The position numbers and the translations under genes were made by a program. This document shows positions 27,858-36,571 of a stretch of DNA of 64,000 nucleotides, in pieces. The notes under the pieces are model-generated. The model saw nothing but the letters and a program-made list of their open reading frames with translations. It was not told where the DNA came from and did no database searches. Source of the DNA: JBGVSA01 sp041807905 (GTDB taxonomy: Bacteria; Pseudomonadota; Gammaproteobacteria; Burkholderiales; Rhodocyclaceae); the NCBI RefSeq assembly GCF_041807905.1, contig NZ_JBGVSA010000002.1:186001-250000 (forward strand), read 5' to 3'. Numbering within the stretch: position 1 is the stretch's first letter; each line of letters starts with the position of its first letter.

Positions 27858-29060
27858 TCAGACCACGGCCGCGCTGGGCTGGCGATGGTGCGGCCACATG
27901 CGCACGGCGAAGGCCGCGAGTGCTGCGCCTGCCGAGAACATGCACACACCTCTCCATCCGAAGTGGTCGAGCATCTGGCTGCCGATGGCCGAACCGCTGG
28001 CCATCCCGACGAACATGGCCCCGATGAGCAGCGCGTTGAGTCGTGCGCGAGCGGCTGCGTCGAGACTGTAGATGATCGTCTGATGGCCGATCAGGGTGGC
28101 CTGCATGCCCAGATCGAACACCACGGTGGCGAGCACCAGCAACCACAGATTGCCGGGCCATGCGGCCAGCGACGCGAAACTCGCAAATACCAGCAGCGTG
28201 CCAATGCGGGTTACGCGCTCCGGGCCGTGACGGTCGGAAATGCCTCCGGCGACGGGGGCGGCCAGCGCGCCGGCAGCACCGATGAGGCCAAAGGCGCCGG
28301 CCACTGAACTGCCAAGCCCGAACGGCGGTTGATGCAGCATCACGGCCAGCGTCGACCAGAAAGCGCTGAAGCTTGCCGACAGGAAGCACTGCGCCAGTGC
28401 CGCGCGGCGCATGTCAGCGTGACGGCGCCATAGCGTGCCAAGCGACGCCAGCAGCGACGTGTAGGGGAGGGTGGTGCTGGGCGGAAAGTGCGGCAGCCGC
28501 CGTGCCACGACCACCGCAAGTGCTGCCATCAAGACGGCTGCAGCGGCGAACATGATGCGCCAGCCGAGGAACTGGCCGACCACGCCGCTGACCACACGCG
28601 ACAGCAGAATGCCGAGCAGCAAACCCATCATGACCATGCCCACGATCTTGCCGCGCCGGGCATCGGGCGCCAGCATGGCCGCCGCTGGCACGCAATCCTG
28701 CGCCAGTGAAGCGGCAACGCCCACGCCGACGCTCAGCACACATAACTGCACCAGGGACTGGGCCATGGCCATGCCCAGCAGCAAGCCGCTCAATACGATA
28801 GCCTTGGCAACGATCATGTTGCGGCGATCCACCCGGTCGCCCGCGGGCGACAGAAACAGAATGCCGACCGCATAGCCGATCTGCGTCAGCGTGGGCACCC
28901 AGCCGATAGCCGAGGGCGACGCGCCGAAGGTTGCCGCGAGCAGATTGAGAATGGGCTGGTTGTAATAGAGCGCGGCAACGCCGAGGCCGGCCGCGACGGC
29001 CAGCAGCAGAACGAGCGTGAAGGGCGGCTCTTGCCCCGTGGCAGAAGTGGTGTTGCTCAT
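27858..29060 (-). CDS. MFS transporter (YnfM/arabinose-efflux-like)
   Basis: 400 residues with twelve predicted membrane segments in two halves. Motif A is in loop 2-3 as SPAGDRVDRRNMI, and GGISDRHGPERV is its counterpart in loop 8-9. The start ALYYNQPILNLLAATFG is typical of the sugar/drug efflux subgroup annotated YnfM/AraJ-like. Substrate unknown. Monocistronic by spacing. Confidence 0.88.
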   Translation of the reverse strand: MSNTTSATGQEPPFTLVLLLAVAAGLGVAALYYNQPILNLLAATFGASPSAIGWVPTLTQIGYAVGILFLSPAGDRVDRRNMIVAKAIVLSGLLLGMAMAQSLVQLCVLSVGVGVAASLAQDCVPAAAMLAPDARRGKIVGMVMMGLLLGILLSRVVSGVVGQFLGWRIMFAAAAVLMAALAVVVARRLPHFPPSTTLPYTSLLASLGTLWRRHADMRRAALAQCFLSASFSAFWSTLAVMLHQPPFGLGSSVAGAFGLIGAAGALAAPVAGGISDRHGPERVTRIGTLLVFASFASLAAWPGNLWLLVLATVVFDLGMQATLIGHQTIIYSLDAAARARLNALLIGAMFVGMASGSAIGSQMLDHFGWRGVCMFSAGAALAAFAVRMWPHHRQPSAAVV

Positions 29061-29239
29061 GTTGGGCTGCGATGTATTTTTGTTTGAGCGCGCAGTGTGC
29101 CGCGTCCGCCATCTGTGCGAAAGCGTGGCAGCGTGGCTCGCATCGCCGCCGCGCAGACGGGGACGGCGGGCGAACGTAGTAAAATGCCGGATTCACCATC
29201 AGTCAGTGCATGCCCGCGGGGCATACCGACAGCCAGACG

Positions 29240-29863
29240 ATGTCCCAATATTTCGAAGTCCATCCGGTCAATCCGCAGCCGCGCCTCATCCATCAGGCGG
29301 CGGAAGTCCTGCGCAGCGGCGGCCTGCTGGCGGTGCCCACGGACGCGTCGTATTCGCTCGTCGGCCACATCGGTGACGCCAAGGTGCTTGACCGCATCCG
29401 GCGAATCCGAGGCGTGGATGAGCGCCATCACTTCACGCTGATGTGCTGCGATCTCAAGCAGATCGCTACCTACGCCCGTGTGGACAATGCTCAGTACCGT
29501 CTGCTGAAGGCCACCACGCCCGGCCCGTACACGTTCATCCTCGAAGGCACCAAGGAACTGCCGCGTCGCGTGCTGCACCCCAAGCGCAAGACCATCGGCC
29601 TGCGCGTGCCCGATCACCCGGTGATGAGCCTGTTGCTCGAAGAGATGGGCGAACCGATCATTGCGTCCACCGTGCTATTGCCCGGCGATGAAGACCCGCT
29701 GACCGAGGCGTCCGACATCGACGCCCGCATCGGCCACGACATTGATCTGGTGATCGACGCAGGGGCTTGCGGCATGGACATGACCACGGTGGTCGACCTC
29801 ACGCATGGTACGCCTGAGATCATTCGCGAAGGCAAGGGGCCGCTCGAACCCTTCGGCTTGTGA
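29240..29863 (+). CDS. yciO: Sua5/YciO/YrdC family protein, YciO-like
   Basis: 207 residues from the ATG at 29240; an upstream in-frame ATG at 29210 is less likely. The YrdC-like fold is seen in GGLLAVPTDASYSLVG, KRKTIGLRVPDHPV and EPIIASTVLLPG. It lacks the extra Sua5 domain and matches YciO-type length. Relatives bind RNA/ATP and may have residual threonylcarbamoyl-adenylate activity; the role of YciO itself is unsettled. It lies 61 bp upstream of the M50 protease and trpS and likely shares their transcript. Confidence 0.87.
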   Translation: MSQYFEVHPVNPQPRLIHQAAEVLRSGGLLAVPTDASYSLVGHIGDAKVLDRIRRIRGVDERHHFTLMCCDLKQIATYARVDNAQYRLLKATTPGPYTFILEGTKELPRRVLHPKRKTIGLRVPDHPVMSLLLEEMGEPIIASTVLLPGDEDPLTEASDIDARIGHDIDLVIDAGACGMDMTTVVDLTHGTPEIIREGKGPLEPFGL

Positions 29864-29924
29864 TCGCAGCTCCGGAGTCGCGTGATTAGGCGCGCAGGAA
29901 TCCATCTACTAGAATCTGGCCTCC

Positions 29925-30587
29925 ATGGAATTCTCATTCGTCTCGCTCGCGCTGTGGGCCGTGCCCGTGATCCTCGCCATCACTTTGCATGAGGCGGCGC
30001 ACGGCTACGTCGCGCGCATGTTCGGAGACCCGACTGCGCACGAAGCGGGGCGGATAACGCTCAACCCGCTGCGGCATGTCGACCCGATCGGCACGCTGCT
30101 GGTGCCGGGTGGCATCCTGGCCGTCAATGCGCTGACCGGCACGCAGTTCCCGCCCTTTGGCTGGGCCAAGCCGGTGCCGGTCAACTTCGGCCGCCTGCGC
30201 CATCCCAAGCAAGACATGCTGTGGGTGGCTGCCGCCGGACCGGGCAGCAACTTCGTGCAGGCGCTGGTGTGGGGCTTTGCTGCCTCGGCCGTCCTGCATA
30301 GTGGCGGCAATGGCACGGTGGCGCAGATCGTTTATGTCATGGCGCAGGCCGGCATCATCGTCAATATTGCGCTGGCGCTGCTCAATCTCGTGCCCGTGCC
30401 GCCGCTCGATGGCGGCCGCATCCTCGTCAGCCTGTTGCCCGTGCGGCAGGCCATCGCCGTGTCGCGCATCGAACCATACGGTTTTCCGATTCTCATCGCG
30501 CTGCTGTATTTCGGCGTGCTCGATCGCGTGCTGTGGCCGATGATCCCGTTTTTCCGTCGAATCATTACCTTGCTCACCGGAGCCTGA
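29925..30587 (+). CDS. site-2 protease family (M50) membrane metalloprotease
   Basis: 220 residues, about five membrane segments. The zinc site is HEAAHG (His22, Glu23, His26), and NLVPVPPLDGGRIL near 157-170 provides the third ligand Asp. No PDZ domain, so it belongs to the short SpoIVFB-like group rather than RseP. Substrate unknown. It is 5 bp upstream of trpS, a pairing seen in other betaproteobacteria. Confidence 0.9.
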   Translation: MEFSFVSLALWAVPVILAITLHEAAHGYVARMFGDPTAHEAGRITLNPLRHVDPIGTLLVPGGILAVNALTGTQFPPFGWAKPVPVNFGRLRHPKQDMLWVAAAGPGSNFVQALVWGFAASAVLHSGGNGTVAQIVYVMAQAGIIVNIALALLNLVPVPPLDGGRILVSLLPVRQAIAVSRIEPYGFPILIALLYFGVLDRVLWPMIPFFRRIITLLTGA

Positions 30588-30592
30588 TTTTT

Positions 30593-31792
30593 ATGCACGC
30601 AGAACGCGTCCTTTCCGGCATGCGCCCCACCGGGCGACTGCACCTCGGCCACTACCACGGCGTACTCAAGAACTGGGTCAAGCTGCAAAGCGAAATGCCC
30701 TGCCTGTTCTTTGTGGCCGACTGGCATGCGCTGACCACAGCGTACGACGACGTTTCGGTGATCGGTGACTCTGTATGGGAAATGGTCATCGACTGGCTTG
30801 CCGCGGGCGTCGATCCGAAGCAGGCGACCGTATTCATCCAGTCGCGCGTGCTCGAACACGCCGAACTGCACCTGCTCATGTCGATGATGACGCCGCTGGG
30901 CTGGCTCGAACGCGTGCCGACCTACAAGGACCAGCAGGAAAAGCTCGCCAACAAGGATCTGTCGACCTACGGCTTTCTTGGCTATCCGCTGTTGATGAGT
31001 TCGGACATCCTGATCTACCGCGCCAGCCACGTGCCAGTCGGCGAAGACCAGGTTCCGCACATCGAATTCACGCGCGAACTGGCTCGTCGCTTCAACCATT
31101 TGTATGGCCGCGAGCCGAATTTCGAGGAAAAGGCCAAAGAGGCCGTCAAGAAGCTCGGTGGCAAGGCCGGCAAGCTCTACCTGCAATTGCGCACGCGCTT
31201 CCAGCAGGACGGCGACAAGCAAGCGCTCGAAGAGGGCAAGGCGCTGCTGGACGAGGCCAAGAGCCTGTCCCAGAGCGATCGCGAGCGCCTGTATGGCTAC
31301 CTGGAAGGCAGCGGCAAGACGATTCTCGTCGAGCCCGAAGCCAAGCTGACGGAGGCCTCGCGCATGGTCGGCCTGGACGGACAGAAGATGTCCAAGTCGT
31401 ACAACAACACCATTTATCTGCGCGAAGAACCCGAAGTCATCACCAAGAAAATCCGCACCATGCCGACCGATCCGGCGCGCGTGCGTCGTACCGATCCGGG
31501 CGAGCCGACGCGTTGCCCGGTGTGGAACTTCCACCAGATCTACTCGGATCAACCGACTCAGGAATGGGTGCTGAAGGGTTGCCGCTCGGCCGGCATCGGC
31601 TGCCTGGAATGCAAGCAACCGATCGTAGACGCCATGATCAAGGAGCAGGAACCGATCCGCGAGCGAGCCCAGCAGTACCTGGACGACCCAGGGCTGGTGC
31701 GGGCAGTCGTGGACGATGGCTGCGAACGCGCCCGCAAGCTGGCTCAAGAGACCATGCGTGACGTGCGTGAGGCGATGGGGTTGGGATACTGA
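30593..31792 (+). CDS. trpS: tryptophan--tRNA ligase
   Basis: 399 residues from the ATG at 30593 (GGAG site 10 bp upstream). Class I synthetase: HIGH-like motif HLGH at 17-20 and KMSKS at 265-269. It has the long insertion between the two motifs found in proteobacterial trpS of this larger type (about 400 rather than 330 residues). Charges tRNA-Trp. Last gene before the polysaccharide locus. Confidence 0.94.
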   Translation: MHAERVLSGMRPTGRLHLGHYHGVLKNWVKLQSEMPCLFFVADWHALTTAYDDVSVIGDSVWEMVIDWLAAGVDPKQATVFIQSRVLEHAELHLLMSMMTPLGWLERVPTYKDQQEKLANKDLSTYGFLGYPLLMSSDILIYRASHVPVGEDQVPHIEFTRELARRFNHLYGREPNFEEKAKEAVKKLGGKAGKLYLQLRTRFQQDGDKQALEEGKALLDEAKSLSQSDRERLYGYLEGSGKTILVEPEAKLTEASRMVGLDGQKMSKSYNNTIYLREEPEVITKKIRTMPTDPARVRRTDPGEPTRCPVWNFHQIYSDQPTQEWVLKGCRSAGIGCLECKQPIVDAMIKEQEPIRERAQQYLDDPGLVRAVVDDGCERARKLAQETMRDVREAMGLGY

Positions 31793-32208
31793 CGATGTCG
31801 CAGGGCGGCGCCGGATGCGTCTGGCTGCCGGATATGAGGCCTCGTGCCAGAAGTGCGCCCGTTTCCCATGAGAACCAATGAGGTATGTTGCGCCAAGACA
31901 ACGAAAACCCACGTGCTCGTGTTGCCAAGCGAGTACGTGGGTTTTTTGTTGTTTGATCGCATTAACGCATTGATATAAAAGGGTTTGCTTTTTCCGGTGT
32001 GCCCTGAGGGGTAGTCTTTGTTGACGATTTTTCTAGGCCGTAACTGTCTGAGATATAAGGAAAATCCTGCTGTAATATCGACAAAATCCTCTTGCGCTGT
32101 CCTCTGCCGCCTGTCGTAAAGCTGCGATTTCCTCATATAGCGTCAGGAGTATCTCCCGTATCATTCGCACCCTTCGAATCTGTTGCTTTTGGCAATCTGG
32201 GTGCTTTT
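31793..32208 (+). other. trpS-EPS intergenic region and long leader
   Basis: About 415 bp. The first part holds the terminator at 31905-31948. The rest (31950-32208) is AT-richer than the flanks, with TTGACG at 32021 as a possible -35 but no good -10 at the right distance, and an AGGAG at 32145 with no start codon at working distance. It is the expected place for EPS promoter and regulatory sites. Confidence 0.5.
31905..31948 (+). terminator. intrinsic terminator between trpS and the EPS locus
   Basis: Stem AACCCACGTGCTCG / CGAGTACGTGGGTT with a 10-nt loop and a TTTTTT tail. It insulates the polysaccharide genes from trpS. Confidence 0.9.
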
Positions 32209-34470
32209 GTGACGAACTTGGTAGTTCGCTCCTGGCGGGTATGCTTGGGGCTGGCAGTGTGTGCGCTGCTGACGACTTCGATGGTTGCGGCGCAGGAAAT
32301 AGGTGCAAGCGCTGCTCTGGCTCGACCCGATGCGACGACGCTGCAGCGTGTGACGATTGCCAATGTCCCTGTCCAATCCGAGCCAGTAGCGCGACCAGAT
32401 GCAGGTGCGAGCGCTGACAAGGCGCCCGCTTTGCAGGAGTCCAACAAGGCCGTCCCTGCGGGCGATGCCGCCCCGACCGAATTCCAGCGTTTCGTACAGA
32501 CGTCCACGGGCTCATTGCTGCCGATCTTCGGGCGCGATCTGTTTTCCAAGGCCGCCAACTTTGCACCGGTCGAGAATGTTGCTGCGCCTGCCGACCACAT
32601 CGTAGGTCCGGGAGATGAAATATTCATTCGTGGCTGGGGCCAGATCGACGTCGAGGTGCGCTCCGTCGTCAGCCCCGAGGGCACGATTTCCATTCCCCGT
32701 GTAGGCATCGTCAAGGTGGCGGGTGTCCGCTATCAGAACCTGCAGGATCACATTGCCGCCGCAGTCGGCCGTTATTACCGGAACTTCGAGCTCGACGTTT
32801 CGCTCGGCAAGCTCGGTGCGCTGCAGGTGTTTGTCGTCGGGCAGGCCGAGCGCCCGGGCCTATACACCATCAGTTCGCTGTCGACGCTCACCAACGCGCT
32901 GTTCGCAGCCGGCGGCCCTTCTTCGATGGGGTCGATGCGCCACATCCAGCTACGTCGCGGCGACAAGACCGTGGCCGAGCTCGACCTGTACGACATCCTG
33001 CTAAAGGGCGACAAGTCGAGCGACCAACGTCTGCAATCGGGCGATGTCATTTTCATTCCTCCCGTTGGCCCGGTGGCCGCGGTATCTGGCGCAGTGAAGG
33101 CGCCTGCCATTTACGAGCTCAAGGGCAAGAACTCCACTATCGGCGAGCTTGTCGGCTTCGCCGGCGGCATTACCACTACCGCAAGCACCAAGCGTCTGTT
33201 GCTCGAACGCCTCGACGGCATCAAGGGGCGTCAGGTAAGCGACACCGCCTTTGACGACTCATCGCTCTCACGCACGTTGCGCGACGGCGATATCGTCCGT
33301 ATCGACAGCCAATCCCAGAAGTATGACAACGCCATCACGTTGCGTGGCAACGTTGCGCAGCCGCTGCGCACCGAATGGCGCCAGGGACTGCGCGTTTCCG
33401 ACGTAGTGCCCGATCGTTCCATGCTCATCGATGAAGCCTACTGGCAGCGCGCTGCTGGCCGTGCGTATTCGACAGGCCCGCGTTCCACGGACGCCGTTCG
33501 CAACGACATCCAGCACCTGCTCGATGAAGTGAACTGGGACTATGCCGTGGTAGAGCGACTCAATCGCCAGACGCTCAATACCACATTGCTGCCGTTCAAC
33601 CTCGCCAAGGCGCTGGAGAAAGATGAGCAGAACAACGTCGTTCTGCAGCCGGGCGACATCATCACCATTTTCTCGAAGAAAGACGTACGCGTACCCGTCG
33701 ACAAGCGTTCGGCCTACGTACGCGTCGAAGGCGAAGTGCAAGTGCCCGGCGTGTATCAGGTCCTGCCCGGCGAGACGCTGCAGGACGTCGTCAAGCGCGC
33801 AGGAGGCCTGACGTCGCGTGCCTATCTGTTCGGTTCTGAATTCACGCGCGAGTCAGTGCGCATCGACCAGCAACGCCGTCTGGAAGAGGTGATCGACCGC
33901 GCCGAGCGTGACCTGCAGGCCTCCGTCGCCCAGCGTTCCGCGCGCGCCAGTTCCGCTGAAGAACTCGCTTCCGTTCGTGCGCAGGAGGAGAACCAGCGCA
34001 ACACACTGCAGCGCATGCGCAACCTGCGCTCCAGCGGTCGCATCGTGCTGGAACTCGATCCCGACGCCAATCTGGCGGCCTTGCCTGCACTGCGCCTGGA
34101 GGATGGCGATCGCTACTACGTGCCGCCCGCAGGCGCCACCGTAGGCGTCTATGGCGCGACCTACCAGCAGACCGCGCTCATCTACAAGCCGAACAAGACA
34201 GTCAATGACTACCTGGAACAAGCCGGCGGTCCGACCCGCAACGCTGACTCCGGCAGCACGTATGTGCTGCGTGCGGACGGCTCAGTGATCTCCAAGCGCC
34301 AGAGCGGCTGGTTCGGCAGCTTCGGCGGTACGCACTTGATGCCTGATGACAGCGTCGTCGTGCCAGAAGACTACAACCCGTTCTCGTGGATCAAGGAGCT
34401 GAAGGACTGGTCGCAGATCTTCTATCAGTTCGGTCTGGGTGTTTCGGCGATCAAGGTTCTGCGGGATTGA
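32209..34470 (+). CDS. Wza/Gfc-type polysaccharide export protein with multiple SLBB domains
   Basis: 753 residues from a GTG at 32209 that begins a good Sec signal peptide ending MVAAQ; the frame is open back to a TTG at 32092, but that part looks non-coding. The Poly_export domain is near GPGDEIFIRGWGQIDVEV (GPGDEIFIRG then WGQIDVEV) and several SLBB-type beta-grasp units follow (LQVFVVGQAERPGLYTI, VAAVSGAVKAPAIYEL, YVRVEGEVQVPGVYQV, ATVGVYGATYQQTALIY). A coiled segment lies at about 575-620. No lipobox is seen. It should form the outer-membrane exit channel. Larger than E. coli Wza (379), like the extended exporters of betaproteobacteria. Confidence 0.87.
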   Translation: MTNLVVRSWRVCLGLAVCALLTTSMVAAQEIGASAALARPDATTLQRVTIANVPVQSEPVARPDAGASADKAPALQESNKAVPAGDAAPTEFQRFVQTSTGSLLPIFGRDLFSKAANFAPVENVAAPADHIVGPGDEIFIRGWGQIDVEVRSVVSPEGTISIPRVGIVKVAGVRYQNLQDHIAAAVGRYYRNFELDVSLGKLGALQVFVVGQAERPGLYTISSLSTLTNALFAAGGPSSMGSMRHIQLRRGDKTVAELDLYDILLKGDKSSDQRLQSGDVIFIPPVGPVAAVSGAVKAPAIYELKGKNSTIGELVGFAGGITTTASTKRLLLERLDGIKGRQVSDTAFDDSSLSRTLRDGDIVRIDSQSQKYDNAITLRGNVAQPLRTEWRQGLRVSDVVPDRSMLIDEAYWQRAAGRAYSTGPRSTDAVRNDIQHLLDEVNWDYAVVERLNRQTLNTTLLPFNLAKALEKDEQNNVVLQPGDIITIFSKKDVRVPVDKRSAYVRVEGEVQVPGVYQVLPGETLQDVVKRAGGLTSRAYLFGSEFTRESVRIDQQRRLEEVIDRAERDLQASVAQRSARASSAEELASVRAQEENQRNTLQRMRNLRSSGRIVLELDPDANLAALPALRLEDGDRYYVPPAGATVGVYGATYQQTALIYKPNKTVNDYLEQAGGPTRNADSGSTYVLRADGSVISKRQSGWFGSFGGTHLMPDDSVVVPEDYNPFSWIKELKDWSQIFYQFGLGVSAIKVLRD

Positions 34471-34527
34471 GGGTAATTGAGAGTCCCGAAGTGGGAATCT
34501 CTCAACCATACATAATGGACACTCCAT

Positions 34528-36081
34528 ATGAATGCGAGCAGCGCTGTTGTACGAGACGGTGACGTCCTAGCTTCCGGTCGTATCGCTGCAAATAACTCAG
34601 TGATGGAAACTGAGGAAACGCTGCGGCAGCGCGACTGGCGTGCCCAGTTCGAGGCATCGATCCGGCACTATCGTCCTATCGTCAATCGCGCCGTCTTGGT
34701 CGCTGGCGATGTATTGGCAATCTGGCTGGCATCGGAGATCGGACGCCTCTGGATTGCGTTCATGGCGAGAGGAGTCAAGAACGCTGCGGTCCCTAGCAAC
34801 GGCGTTTTCTGGTTGCTTGGATTATCTGCGATCGGCGTTCTTTGGTATCGCGCCCACTACGATCGTCGGATGCCGATGTGGGACGAAACGCTTCAGGTTA
34901 TTAAGGTTGCGCTTTGCGGTGCGATGCTGAATGGCGCTCTGGTCTTTTTCGGATCGGTGTGGACGTCTCGCGGCGCAGTTCTATTGGCTTGGGTAAGCCT
35001 GATCGTACTGTTTCCGCTGGCTAGATGGTTCGCCCGAAAAACGCTGATCTCCGCCGGATGCTGGACCCGTCCGACGATTATCATTGGCGTCGGAAACAAC
35101 GCTGTCGAGACTGCTAAAGCGGTTGCAACGGAACGGCAGATGGGGCTGCGAATCAGCGCATTTGTCGTTCCTCCGGGAGACGTGTCGTCCCGTGCATTCA
35201 TCAAAATTGCCGATCGCCAGGTGCCGGTGTTGCCGTACGAGGCGATCGAGTCGCTGTCCGTCGCCGAAGCGCAAAAAGCCCAACTGATTGTCGCCATGAA
35301 CACTGGGGGCCTTCGCCGTCGCGAGTGGATGGTGGGCATGCTGTCGCGTGAGCGCAGGGAAATCGCAGTGGTACCCGATTTTCGGGGGCTTCCGCTGCAC
35401 GGCCTGACGGTCAATCATTTCTTGGCCGAAGAATTTCTCATGTTGCGCGTCAATAACGTCCTGGCGCAGCCGCTGGCGCGGTGGATGAAGCGTGCGATGG
35501 ATATTGCTCTATCCATCGCGATCATGCTGCTTCTTGCTCCGTTGTTCTTGTACCTGTTCAGCCGCATCCGCGCCGACGGCGGTCCCGCCGTATTTGCGCA
35601 CTTCCGGATAGGCAAGGGAGGGAAAGAGTTCCCTTGCTACAAGTTCCGGACAATGGTTACCAATTCGGCCGAAGTCTTACGCAACATTCTCGAAACCGAT
35701 CCGGAACGCAGGGTCGAATGGGAGCGTGATTTCAAGCTCAAGGACGATCCCCGTGTGACGCGAATCGGAGCGTTCTTGCGTAGAACCAGTCTGGACGAAC
35801 TTCCCCAGTTGTGGAACGTATTTCTCGGGCATATGAGCCTCGTTGGTCCTCGCCCCATCGTGCGGGCGGAGCTTGAGCGCTACGGTGACCATCAGGGGCT
35901 GTACCTGTCTGCTCGGCCCGGGATGACGGGGTTATGGCAGGTCAGTGGCCGAAGCGATACCAGCTATGCCCATCGTGTCGCGCTAGATGGGCGATACGTC
36001 AAAAATTGGTCCGTCTGGAGCGATTTGATCATCCTTGTTCGTACGGCCTGGGTCGTTTTCAAGGGACAAGGGGCGTACTAA
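34528..36081 (+). CDS. wbaP: undecaprenyl-phosphate hexose-1-phosphate transferase (WbaP type)
   Basis: 517 residues of the polyprenyl glycosylphosphotransferase family. Four N-terminal membrane segments (40-170), a Rossmann-like linker (IIIGVGNNAVETAKAV), then a membrane helix and the C-terminal catalytic domain with KRAMDIALSIAIML, FRIGKGGKEFPCYKFRTM, RRTSLDELPQLWNVFLG and SLVGPRPIV. It moves a hexose-1-phosphate, probably Gal or Glc, onto undecaprenyl phosphate to begin repeat-unit synthesis. It follows the exporter gene by 57 bp. Confidence 0.92.
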   Translation: MNASSAVVRDGDVLASGRIAANNSVMETEETLRQRDWRAQFEASIRHYRPIVNRAVLVAGDVLAIWLASEIGRLWIAFMARGVKNAAVPSNGVFWLLGLSAIGVLWYRAHYDRRMPMWDETLQVIKVALCGAMLNGALVFFGSVWTSRGAVLLAWVSLIVLFPLARWFARKTLISAGCWTRPTIIIGVGNNAVETAKAVATERQMGLRISAFVVPPGDVSSRAFIKIADRQVPVLPYEAIESLSVAEAQKAQLIVAMNTGGLRRREWMVGMLSRERREIAVVPDFRGLPLHGLTVNHFLAEEFLMLRVNNVLAQPLARWMKRAMDIALSIAIMLLLAPLFLYLFSRIRADGGPAVFAHFRIGKGGKEFPCYKFRTMVTNSAEVLRNILETDPERRVEWERDFKLKDDPRVTRIGAFLRRTSLDELPQLWNVFLGHMSLVGPRPIVRAELERYGDHQGLYLSARPGMTGLWQVSGRSDTSYAHRVALDGRYVKNWSVWSDLIILVRTAWVVFKGQGAY

Positions 36082-36133
36082 CGCGCCTGGCGGCTTGCCT
36101 CTTTTCAGTAGCCTCGTATTTTTGGAAAAACAG

Positions 36134-36480
36134 ATGAAAGCAGTGATTCTGGTCGGGGGCTGGGGAGTCGCATCAGCGAAGAGACGACGGTCAGCCCAAG
36201 CCTATGGCGGATATCGGCGACAAGCCCATCCTCTGGCACATCATGAAAATCTAGTCATCCTATGGGGTGAATTGTGGATACCGCCGAGAACTCCATGACC
36301 GGATCCCGGTGCGGCGCGTGAAGATCACGTCAAGAATGAAGAACTCTTCTGCTTCACGTACGGCGACGGCGTGGCCGATGTGAATATCGGCGTCTTATTG
36401 AATTCCAAAAACGCAATGACAGTTGATTTACACCGAAACCTGACCCCGGGGCGGCGGCCATTTGTCTTTGGGGCAGCTGG
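36134..36480 (+). pseudogene. decayed glucose-1-phosphate cytidylyltransferase (RfbF-like)
   Basis: Pieces of RfbF are readable in shifting frames: MKAVILVGG at 36134, then RISEETTV one frame over, then KPMADIGDKPILWHIMKI ending at a TAG at 36252, SSYGVN after it, then VDTAENSMTGSR from 36274, and RRVKDHVKNEELFCFTYGDGV (RRVKDHVKNEE then LFCFTYGDGV) and ADVNIG. Roughly 50 middle residues and the whole C-terminal half are missing, and there are at least three frameshifts and one stop. It lies between wbaP and the chain-length gene, so a CDP-sugar branch was once encoded here. The rest of the gap to 36571 shows no other gene. Confidence 0.82.
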
Positions 36481-36571
36481 CTTTAAATCCTGAAAGACTA
36501 GGAGCGCTTTTGGCAAGACAGCCTTGCTGCACGCTTATCCCTGCTGACGCACTGCGTTATATGGAAATAAA

